A DNA stretch of 17,467 bases from an uncultured Lachnospiraceae bacterium (GTDB lineage: Bacteria; Bacillota; Clostridia; Lachnospirales; Lachnospiraceae): positions 1 to 17,467 of the forward strand of contig CAJTOV010000078.1 of assembly GCA_910577765.1 (NCBI GenBank), in the 5' to 3' direction. Each line of letters starts with the position of its first letter. Within the stretch, counting starts at the first letter, position 1. A model generated the notes under the pieces. The model was not told the DNA's origin and searched no databases. It was given only the letters and a program-made list of their open reading frames with translations. Both the position numbers and the translations under genes were made by a program. Shown here in pieces: positions 6,690 through 12,522 of this stretch.

Positions 6690-7400
6690 TCAATAACCTG
6701 GTATATTTCCGTCCACAACCGCATGGAACAGCCGGATCTTCACACCTGGGTTCTCCTGCTCCAGATTGCGGATCAGACGGTGTACATAGCTTCTCTGGGT
6801 GTTTCCGTCTGCGGGACATGGATTTTTGCAGACCGGAAGCTGATAGCGGTTTTTAAAGCCTGTGATATCTGCCTCCGGCACCAGCATAAGAGGGCGGATC
6901 ACCGCCAGCTGTGACCGGTCCAGCCAGGTATAGGGCGGGAACGCATAGAAGCGTCCCTCGTAAAGCAGGGACAGCATCATGGTCTCGATAATATCGTCCT
7001 TGTGGTGGCCGTAGGCGACTTTGCTGCATCCCAGTTCCTTTGCCTTCTGGTTCAGCGCCCCTTTGCGCATTCTGGCACACAGGGAGCAGGGACTGGCTTC
7101 ATTCCGCTCCTTAAAAACAATATCCCCGATCCGGGTGGGAACCAGATGCCAGGGAACCTCCAGCTTCCGGCATAGTTCCTCTACAGGGCTTGGATCAAAT
7201 CCCTCAAAGCCCAGATCCACCGTAATGGCAGAGACCCGGAATTTCTTAGGATAAAAGCCGCTTAGGCCCTGGAGGGCATACAGTAAAGCCAGGCTGTCCT
7301 TCCCGCCGGACACCCCTACGGCAATGTGGTCGCCGGATTCAACCAGGCGGTAGCGGTCCATGGCCTGGCGGGTAAGACTGTAAAGCTGTTGCAGTTTCAT
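6690..7400 (-). CDS. TtcA-like PP-loop ATPase (tRNA thiolation family)
   Basis: TtcA-family enzymes activate a tRNA cytidine or uridine with ATP through a PP-loop and add sulfur, often using an iron-sulfur cluster. The 236-residue product has the PP-loop SGGKDS (31-36), a CxxC pair (C105 and C108 in SPCSLCARMRKG), GHHKDDIIETMMLSLLY (about 131-147), and a later cysteine pair in CKNPCPADGNTQR (C191, C195). The CxxC plus distal cysteine matches the cluster ligands of TtcA. Start at 7400 (MKLQQLYSLTRQ) is preferred because GGAG lies 6 bases upstream; two other in-frame ATGs exist just upstream. It is shorter than E. coli TtcA (about 311 residues), which fits the compact Clostridial group. The substrate tRNA position is not determined. 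Promoter at 7433-7461. Confidence 0.87.
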   Translation of the reverse strand: MKLQQLYSLTRQAMDRYRLVESGDHIAVGVSGGKDSLALLYALQGLSGFYPKKFRVSAITVDLGFEGFDPSPVEELCRKLEVPWHLVPTRIGDIVFKERNEASPCSLCARMRKGALNQKAKELGCSKVAYGHHKDDIIETMMLSLLYEGRFYAFPPYTWLDRSQLAVIRPLMLVPEADITGFKNRYQLPVCKNPCPADGNTQRSYVHRLIRNLEQENPGVKIRLFHAVVDGNIPGY

Positions 7401-7432
7401 AGGCATCTCCATTCCTGTTTCCAATAACACTT

Positions 7433-7461
7433 ATTATAAGCCGTGAACCGGCTTTCCGCAA
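7433..7461 (-). promoter_or_regulatory. SigA promoter for the TtcA-like and recombinase genes
   Basis: On the minus strand TTGCGG (7461-7456), a 17-bp spacer and a perfect TATAAT (7438-7433) lie about 33 bp upstream of the chosen ttcA-like start. One transcript could cover both minus-strand genes down to 5601. Confidence 0.72.
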
Positions 7462-7489
7462 CCGGAAACTGTATGACCGGAACCGGTTC
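7445..7489. repeat. CCGG-rich nested inverted repeats upstream of the ttcA-like promoter
   Basis: GAACCGG (7445-7451) is the reverse complement of CCGGTTC (7483-7489). Inside this, TTTCCG (7453-7458) pairs with CGGAAA (7463-7468) around a 4-nt loop. The block covers the -35 and spacer of the promoter at 7433-7461, so it may be an operator or a DNA hairpin. No protein is assigned. Confidence 0.45.
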
Positions 7490-7504
7490 GGACTGTAACG
7501 TGAT

Positions 7505-7563
7505 GGTTACCGTTCACTGGGCGGGGAAAACTGGACAGGAAGATGCCCCCACGAACCGTAACC
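7505..7563. promoter_or_regulatory. Spaced inverted repeat upstream of the livJ-like promoter (candidate operator)
   Basis: GGTTACCGTTC (7505-7515) and GAACCGTAACC (7553-7563) are inverted copies with 10 of 11 positions matching, 37 bp apart. They lie roughly 35-95 bp upstream of the -35 at 7599, where an activator such as the AraC-type regulator encoded at 16065 could bind. That link is inference. Confidence 0.4.
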
Positions 7564-7598
7564 TATGATTTGTGTCCCTTTAATAAGATTTGGATACG

Positions 7599-7627
7599 TT
7601 TACAAAAAATCAGATCTTATGTATCAT
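7599..7627 (+). promoter_or_regulatory. SigA promoter of the Liv-type transporter locus
   Basis: TTTACA (7599-7604), a 17-bp spacer and TATCAT (7622-7627) precede the livJ-like ATG by about 80 bp. The leader holds a small hairpin (7641-7663). Both hexamers deviate from consensus by one base, compatible with activator help. Confidence 0.65.
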
Positions 7628-7640
7628 AGAGTTATCAACA

Positions 7641-7663
7641 TTTACCAATCATCAGTTGGCAAA
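7641..7663 (+). repeat. Small hairpin in the 5' leader of the livJ-like gene
   Basis: TTTACCAA (7641-7648) pairs with TTGGCAAA (7656-7663) with one A-C mismatch and a 7-nt loop. It lies between the predicted transcription start and the AAGGAGAGGG ribosome binding site (7691-7700). Its role is unknown. Confidence 0.45.
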
Positions 7664-7706
7664 TAGTATGGAAACTATCGAAAATCAACAAAGGAGAGGG
7701 TAACGT

Positions 7707-8879
7707 ATGAAAAGAAGAACCATGATAAGCGGGGCACTGGTCTTTGTAATGGCAGTGGGAATGCTGTCCGGATGTTCCGGGTCAGGCCAGACTGCATCCA
7801 AAGAGCAGGGGGCGGATGTGATCAAGCTTGCAATCGCAAGCCCGGTTACCGGGGACAGTGCCGAGTATGGACTGCATTTTAACACCGGGGCCCAGATTGC
7901 CGCGGACCGGATCAATGCTAACGGGGGCATCAACGGCAAACAGATCGTTCTGGAGACCTTTGATTCCAAGAATGACGCCAAGGAGGCAACCGAGGTTGCC
8001 CGGCTGATCGCCCAGGACAAGGACATCCTGGCCACCATCGGTGATTTTTCCAGTACCTGCTGTATGGCTACGGCTCCCATCTATGAGGAGAATAAGCTGG
8101 TCCAGCTGTCACCTTCCGCAGGGCTGATTGACTTTCCCAGGGTAGGATCTTATAACTTTTCCATCACCGGAGTCCAGTCTGATGACGGTCCGTTCCTGGT
8201 GAACCGGGTGATCCACGAGACTATGGGGGCAGGTTCCTACGCCATGGTCTACACAAACAATGACTTTGGTCTCAACATGCTGAAATATATGAACGAAGAG
8301 GCAGAGTCCCTGGGCATTACGGTCACGGACACGGAAGCCGTGGCATCCGGGGAAAAGGATTATACAGCCATTGTCTCCAAGATGCGCCAGACAAACCCGG
8401 AAGTCGTGATGATCGTGGCCTCCTACAACGAGGTGGCAAACTGCGTCAAGCAGATCCGCCAGGTAGGTTGGGAGGTTCCGGTGGTTATCTCCGGTTCAGC
8501 CCTGACCGACCAGCTGGTGGAGCTTCTGGGGGAGGAAGTCAACGGAATCTATTCCAACATTGCCTTTGTTCCCTCGGATGATGATCCCACCACCAAAGAA
8601 TTTACCGAAGAATTCACAAGCCGTGCAGAGATTCCCCCGTCCTTCCACAGTGTCAGCACCTACGACGCAGTCTACCTTCTCAGCGAAGCCGCAAAGAAGT
8701 GCGGAGATAACTTAAACCGGGATACCCTGCGGGAGGCTCTGGCTTCCTATGAAGGATTCGAGGGTCTCTTAGGCCCCATTGCCTTTACCGAGGAGGGCGC
8801 CGTGCACCGGGGATACAAAGTAGTCCAGTACCAGGAAGGGGTTCTGACAGCCGTATCCGATTACATGCTGGCCCATTAA
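7707..8879 (+). CDS. Liv-type ABC transporter substrate-binding lipoprotein
   Basis: This is a 390-residue periplasmic-binding-protein type 1 solute receptor of the branched-chain-amino-acid (HAAT) family, anchored outside the membrane as a lipoprotein. The signal peptide MKRRTMISGALVFVMAVGML ends in a lipobox LSGC (20-23), giving a lipidated C23. The mature protein starts with a serine/glycine linker and then IKLAIASPVTGDSAEYG, the first strand of the Leu/Ile/Val-binding fold, followed by GAQIAADRINANGGINGKQI. FGLNMLKYMNEEAESLGITV and YDAVYLLSEAAKKCG are typical later segments. Start ATG follows AAGGAGAGGG. The family binds branched amino acids but also urea, amides, polar amino acids and aromatic acids, so the ligand is not assigned. 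First gene of the transporter locus. Confidence 0.93.
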   Translation: MKRRTMISGALVFVMAVGMLSGCSGSGQTASKEQGADVIKLAIASPVTGDSAEYGLHFNTGAQIAADRINANGGINGKQIVLETFDSKNDAKEATEVARLIAQDKDILATIGDFSSTCCMATAPIYEENKLVQLSPSAGLIDFPRVGSYNFSITGVQSDDGPFLVNRVIHETMGAGSYAMVYTNNDFGLNMLKYMNEEAESLGITVTDTEAVASGEKDYTAIVSKMRQTNPEVVMIVASYNEVANCVKQIRQVGWEVPVVISGSALTDQLVELLGEEVNGIYSNIAFVPSDDDPTTKEFTEEFTSRAEIPPSFHSVSTYDAVYLLSEAAKKCGDNLNRDTLREALASYEGFEGLLGPIAFTEEGAVHRGYKVVQYQEGVLTAVSDYMLAH

Positions 8880-8910
8880 GCACAAGATCCGGTCAGGAGC
8901 CCGGTTTCCT

Positions 8911-8937
8911 GGAATATCCGGCATGGAGCGGATATCC
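8911..8937 (+). repeat. Intercistronic hairpin between binding protein and permease
   Basis: GG-A-ATATCCG (8911-8920, A bulged) pairs with CGGATATCC (8929-8937), giving a 9-bp stem with an 8-nt loop in the 108-bp gap. Such hairpins after binding-protein genes often stabilise the upstream mRNA so that the receptor is made in excess. No T tract follows, so read-through to the permeases is expected. The gap is otherwise CCGG-rich with no ORF. Confidence 0.5.
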
Positions 8938-8987
8938 ACAGAACCGGTTTCCGGCCGGACATACCGGATAGAGAAAGGAAGAAATCT

Positions 8988-9866
8988 ATGGCATATTTGG
9001 TGGAACAGCTGATCAATGGGGTATGCCAGGGCGCAATCTATGCACTCTTTGCCATCGGCTACACCATCATCGTGGGGGTGGTGGGGCTGGTATCCTTTAC
9101 CTACGGGGAAGTGATCATGCTGGGGGCATTTGCGGCGCTTTATACGGCGACCCTGTCCGGCGGCAATATCTTTCTGACCATTGTAATGAGCTTTCTGGCA
9201 TCCGGCGTCACCGGAATCGTTATCCACAAGGTCTGCTATGAACATTTTTTTGAAGCAGCCCGTTATATTTCCCTGATCTGCACCATCGGCATGAGCATGC
9301 TGGTGAAGAACCTGGTCCAGATCTTCTGCGGAAGCGAGACCAAGCCTATGCCGGCCATGATCCGGAGCGGGGGAATCCGGCTGGGAAGTTACCAGGTAAC
9401 CTATGTGCAGATAGCGGTAATCCTGGTGGTGGTGGTACTGTGTACGATTCTGTCTGTTTTCCTTAACAGGACCCGCCAGGGGATTATCCTGCGGGCCGTG
9501 AGCCAGGACCGGAAGGCGGCCGGCATGGTAGGCATCGACGTCAACCGCGCCACCCTTTTAGGCAATGTGATCGGATGCGGCATCGGCGGTGTGGCCGGCA
9601 TGCTGTATGCTCTGTATTACGGTTCCTTGTCCGCCTCCATGGGGGGCATGGCTACCATGAAGGCATTCAGTTCCTCGGTGCTGGGAGGGCTGGTGGATAC
9701 ACCGGCCTCAGCGGCAGGAGGACTGCTGATCGGAATTCTGGAGAACTTTGGCGTGGCGCTGTTTGCCTCCAGCTTCCGGGACATGATTGCCTTCGTATTC
9801 CTGATTATTGTATTGATCTTTTTCCCAAAAGGACTTAGAATCAGTGGAAGGAGGCGGGGAAAATGA
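8988..9866 (+). CDS. Liv-type ABC transporter permease, LivH class
   Basis: This is a 292-residue inner-membrane permease with about eight hydrophobic segments. The N-terminal LVEQLINGVCQGAIYALFAI and the GLVSFTYGEVIMLGAF block (about 33-48) correspond to the LivH hallmarks (G-L-x-F-x-x-G-E). The cytoplasmic coupling loop RTRQGIILRAVSQDRKAAGM (about 160-180), followed by VGIDV, is where the ATPases dock. The AASAAGGLLIG-like region near the C-terminus, the FRDMIAFVFLIIVLIFFPKG segment and a basic tail close the protein. Start ATG follows AAAGGAAG. Its stop overlaps the next gene's start (ATGA), so the two permeases are translationally coupled and form the membrane channel together. Ligand specificity cannot be read from the permease. 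Confidence 0.93.
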   Translation: MAYLVEQLINGVCQGAIYALFAIGYTIIVGVVGLVSFTYGEVIMLGAFAALYTATLSGGNIFLTIVMSFLASGVTGIVIHKVCYEHFFEAARYISLICTIGMSMLVKNLVQIFCGSETKPMPAMIRSGGIRLGSYQVTYVQIAVILVVVVLCTILSVFLNRTRQGIILRAVSQDRKAAGMVGIDVNRATLLGNVIGCGIGGVAGMLYALYYGSLSASMGGMATMKAFSSSVLGGLVDTPASAAGGLLIGILENFGVALFASSFRDMIAFVFLIIVLIFFPKGLRISGRRRGK

Positions 9867-10909
9867 TCCGGAAGCTCCAGAATATCCGGAAGTATATAAG
9901 GCACCACCGCCTTATGTGGATTCTTTTTCTGCTGGCGGCTGCCCTGGTACTGCCCCTGGTGCTGACCAACAATTATCATCTGGGCATTGCTACCAGGATT
10001 CTTATGTACATGATCCTGGCCAGTGCGGTCAATGTGATGAACGGTTACAGCGGCCAGTTTGCCATCGGCCATGCCGGTTTTCTCTGTGTAGGCGCCTACA
10101 CGGCAGCTATTCTCATGACCCGGGCAGGCCTGAACTTTTTCCTGGTGCTTCCCCTTGCCGGGATGGTTACAGCCCTGTTCGGACTGCTGGTTTCCTTTCC
10201 CATCGGAAAGCTGTCGGGAATCTATCTTGGGTTTGTGACCCTGGGATTTTCCGAGATTGTCCGTATTGTGTGTCTTAACTGGACACCGGTTACAGGAGGC
10301 CCCATGGGAATCAAGGCTATCCAGGGTCCCTCCCTCTTTGGTTTCTCCCTCCAGTCGCCAAAGGGATATTACTATATTATCTTTGTCATGCTGGTGCTGA
10401 TGGTGTTCTGCACGGCAAAGATTCTCAAATCCCGCACCGGGCGCGCCTGGATCTCCATCCGGGAGAACGAGGCTGCCGCTGCCTCCCTGGGGATTCACAC
10501 GGCCCGGTACAAGACCATGAACATCATGTATGCCACCTTCTGGGAAGGCTGCGCCGGGGCATTTATGGCCACGTACTATCATTTTGTGGATTCTTCCATG
10601 TTTGTCACTGACGAGAGCTTTAACATTCTCTCCATGGCCATTGTAGGAGGGATGGGGACCCTGGCAGGTCCCATTGTGGGAGCCGTGGTCATCAACATCA
10701 TCACCGAGGCCTTCCGGTTCCTGTCCGAATACCGTATGGTTATCTATGCGCTTCTGATTATTGCCATGATGTGGCTGCGCCCCCAGGGCATTGCCGGAAG
10801 CAGCGACAGTGTGCTTGTAAGCAGCAAGGCGGGCAAAGGCAGAAAGCGCCGCCGGACCGGCAGACCGAAACCGGTACAGGCAGAAGCTGCCCCGATCAAG
10901 GAGGGTTAG
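9863..10909 (+). CDS. Liv-type ABC transporter permease, LivM class
   Basis: This is a 348-residue partner permease. After a basic cytoplasmic start there are about eight hydrophobic segments. The LivM hallmark GYSGQFAIGHAGF lies at 61-73 and TGGPMGI around 141-147. The coupling loop RTGRAWISIRENEAAAASLG is mid-protein, and SMAIVGGMGTLAGPIVGAVV is a conserved late segment. The C-terminus carries an extra hydrophilic tail of about 35 residues rich in R, K, G and P (KGRKRRRTGRPKPVQ) with no recognised motif. Such tails vary among LivM proteins. It starts inside the last codons of the LivH-class gene and ends 3 bp before the LivG-class gene, so all are cotranscribed. Confidence 0.93.
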   Translation: MIRKLQNIRKYIRHHRLMWILFLLAAALVLPLVLTNNYHLGIATRILMYMILASAVNVMNGYSGQFAIGHAGFLCVGAYTAAILMTRAGLNFFLVLPLAGMVTALFGLLVSFPIGKLSGIYLGFVTLGFSEIVRIVCLNWTPVTGGPMGIKAIQGPSLFGFSLQSPKGYYYIIFVMLVLMVFCTAKILKSRTGRAWISIRENEAAAASLGIHTARYKTMNIMYATFWEGCAGAFMATYYHFVDSSMFVTDESFNILSMAIVGGMGTLAGPIVGAVVINIITEAFRFLSEYRMVIYALLIIAMMWLRPQGIAGSSDSVLVSSKAGKGRKRRRTGRPKPVQAEAAPIKEG

Positions 10910-10912
10910 GCC

Positions 10913-11692
10913 ATGGTACTTTTACAGACAAAGGAATTGTGCAAATTTTTCGGAGGACTCAAAGCAGTTAACCATGTAAGTATGGAAGTGGAGGAGGGGA
11001 AGATCTTCGGGATCATAGGCCCCAACGGTGCCGGGAAGACCACGTTCTTCAACCTGTGTGCAGGAACCTTTCCCGCCACCAGCGGGGAGATCTGGATGGG
11101 CGGGAAGAACATTACCGGCTACCGGCCCCACATGGCAGCCCGGGAGGGAATCGCAAGGACCTTCCAGAACATCCAGCTGTTCCAGAATACCTCGGTTCTG
11201 GAGAATATTGCCGTAGGCTTTCACATTCACACCAGCGCCAGTATGCTGGATGCCGTTCTTGGAAACCAGAGACAGCGGCGCACGGAGAAGGAGATTTATG
11301 AGAAGGGGGAGGCTCTGCTGAATCGTCTGGAGCTGGGGCAGTACAGGGATACCATGGCCAAGAACCTGCCTTACGGAATCCAGCGGAAGGTGGAGATTGC
11401 CCGGGCCCTGGCCATTTCCCCCAGGATTCTTCTGCTGGATGAACCGGCTGCCGGCATGAATCCCATGGAGACCCAGGAGCTTCTGGTGTTTGTAAAGAAG
11501 CTTAACGCAGAGGGACTGACCGTGGTGGTCATTGAGCATGATCTGAAATTCATTATGAATATTTGTGAGCGGATCATGGTGTTAAACTATGGTGAGAAGC
11601 TGTGCGAAGGAACCGCAGACCAGGTACGGAACAACCGGCAGGTCCAGGAGGCTTACTTCGGCAAGCGTGCCGGACTGGGAGGAGGGGAGTGA
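10913..11692 (+). CDS. Liv-type ABC transporter ATP-binding protein, LivG class
   Basis: This 259-residue ATPase powers import together with the LivF-class protein. Walker A is GPNGAGKT (36-43), the Q-loop region is ARTFQNIQLF, the signature is LPYGIQRKVEIARAL, Walker B is ILLLDEPAAGMN, and the switch histidine is in VVIEHDLKFI. The signature is of the YG type found in LivG proteins, not the LSGGQ type. The C-terminal ILN-YGEKLCEGTADQV region and final QEAYFG motif are also typical of the family. Start ATG follows GGAGGGTT with a 3-bp gap after the LivM-class stop. The gene ends 4 bp before the next ATG. Cytoplasmic face of the membrane complex. Confidence 0.95.
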   Translation: MVLLQTKELCKFFGGLKAVNHVSMEVEEGKIFGIIGPNGAGKTTFFNLCAGTFPATSGEIWMGGKNITGYRPHMAAREGIARTFQNIQLFQNTSVLENIAVGFHIHTSASMLDAVLGNQRQRRTEKEIYEKGEALLNRLELGQYRDTMAKNLPYGIQRKVEIARALAISPRILLLDEPAAGMNPMETQELLVFVKKLNAEGLTVVVIEHDLKFIMNICERIMVLNYGEKLCEGTADQVRNNRQVQEAYFGKRAGLGGGE

Positions 11693-11696
11693 CCAG

Positions 11697-12410
11697 ATGC
11701 TTCAGATTCAGGATCTTGTAGTAAATTACGGGCAGATTTCTGCCCTGCGGGGAATATCGTTCCAGGTGCCGGACAGGAGTATCGTAGCGCTGATCGGTGC
11801 CAACGGAGCGGGAAAGACCACCTCGCTGATGGCCATATCCGGTATGGTGGATGTGACGTCAGGAAGGATTATACTGGACAATCTGGACATTACGGACTGT
11901 AAGCCCAGCACCATTGTCAGCCTTGGCATCTGCCAGGTGCCGGAGGGCCGCCATGTGTTCCCGGAACTGACGGTCTACGAAAATCTGGTAGCCGGTGCCG
12001 TATCCTGCAAAAACCTGAAAAAGGCGCAGCTTACAGAGCGGATTGAGGCCCAGTTTGACCTGTTCCCCAGACTGAAAGAGCGGAAAAGCCAGATGGCCGG
12101 AACCATGTCCGGCGGGGAGCAGCAGATGCTGGCCATTGCCCGGGGCCTTATGTCCGACCCCAGGATTCTTATGCTGGACGAGCCAAGTCTTGGACTGGCT
12201 CCCATTATCGTGGAAGAGATCTTCAACATGATCGAGAAGGTGCGGGATGCAGGGAAAACGGTTCTGCTCATTGAGCAGAATGCATCCCTGGCCTTACAGA
12301 TCTCCGATTATGCCTATGCCCTGGAGCTGGGCCGGATCCGGCTCTTTGGCACCGGCAAGGAGCTGCTGGCCAGCGACGAGATCCGGAGCATCTATCTTGG
12401 GGAGGCATAG
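11697..12410 (+). CDS. Liv-type ABC transporter ATP-binding protein, LivF class
   Basis: This is the 237-residue second ATPase of the importer. Walker A is GANGAGKTT (34-42), the Q-loop segment is GICQVPEGRHVFPELTVYEN, the signature is TMSGGEQQMLAIARGLM, Walker B is ILMLDEPSLGLAP, and the switch region is LLIEQNASLAL. The short length and the EGRHVFPELTV motif identify the LivF class. The start at 11697 (MLQIQDLVVNYG) is chosen because GGAGGGGAG lies just upstream and the fold begins there. An in-frame extension to 11589 would overlap the LivG-class gene by over 100 bp. It ends with the family-typical IYLGEA. A 112-bp gap with a long hairpin follows before the next gene. Confidence 0.95.
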   Translation: MLQIQDLVVNYGQISALRGISFQVPDRSIVALIGANGAGKTTSLMAISGMVDVTSGRIILDNLDITDCKPSTIVSLGICQVPEGRHVFPELTVYENLVAGAVSCKNLKKAQLTERIEAQFDLFPRLKERKSQMAGTMSGGEQQMLAIARGLMSDPRILMLDEPSLGLAPIIVEEIFNMIEKVRDAGKTVLLIEQNASLALQISDYAYALELGRIRLFGTGKELLASDEIRSIYLGEA

Positions 12411-12444
12411 ACAGTAAGGGAACATGGGAGGAGAACCATACTAC

Positions 12445-12499
12445 AATGTACTCCCGGAATCTCACCGTGCCTGATTTTGTGAGGCTCCGAGAGTACATT
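12445..12499 (+). repeat. Long imperfect hairpin between livF-class gene and the fusion gene
   Basis: Arms 12445-12465 and 12479-12499 pair over 21 positions: AATGTACTC with GAGTACATT (9 bp), a mismatch, CGGA with TCCG, a mismatch, a T-G pair, then CTCAC with GTGAG, around a 13-nt loop. No T tract follows. The ribosome binding site AGGAG (12509-12513) of the fusion gene lies just past it. It could be an mRNA stability or processing signal, a translation control element or a protein site. Confidence 0.7.
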
Positions 12500-12505
12500 A
12501 CATAG
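12446..12505 (+). CDS. Possible 19-codon ORF over the intercistronic hairpin
   Basis: An ATG at 12446 opens a frame reading MYSRNLTVPDFVRLREYIT and ending at TAG (12503-12505), 17 bp before the fusion gene start. GGGAGGAG (12426-12433) precedes it, at a longer than ideal 12-nt spacing. Both hairpin arms fall inside the frame, so translation and folding would exclude each other. A second overlapping 16-codon frame from the ATG at 12424 also exists. A chance open frame in a short gap is quite possible, and no homology is recognised. Confidence 0.25.
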   Translation: MYSRNLTVPDFVRLREYIT

Positions 12506-12522
12506 GACAGGAGTGAAATGAT

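Noticed and set aside
11350..11420. Non-LSGGQ signature in the LivG-class ATPase as a defect
   Set aside because: YG-type signatures are normal in LivG proteins, and all other ATPase motifs are intact.
7707..12410. Assigning the importer firmly to leucine/isoleucine/valine
   Set aside because: The family transports many compounds, and the adjacent processing enzyme and two-component system argue against a plain branched-chain amino-acid role.
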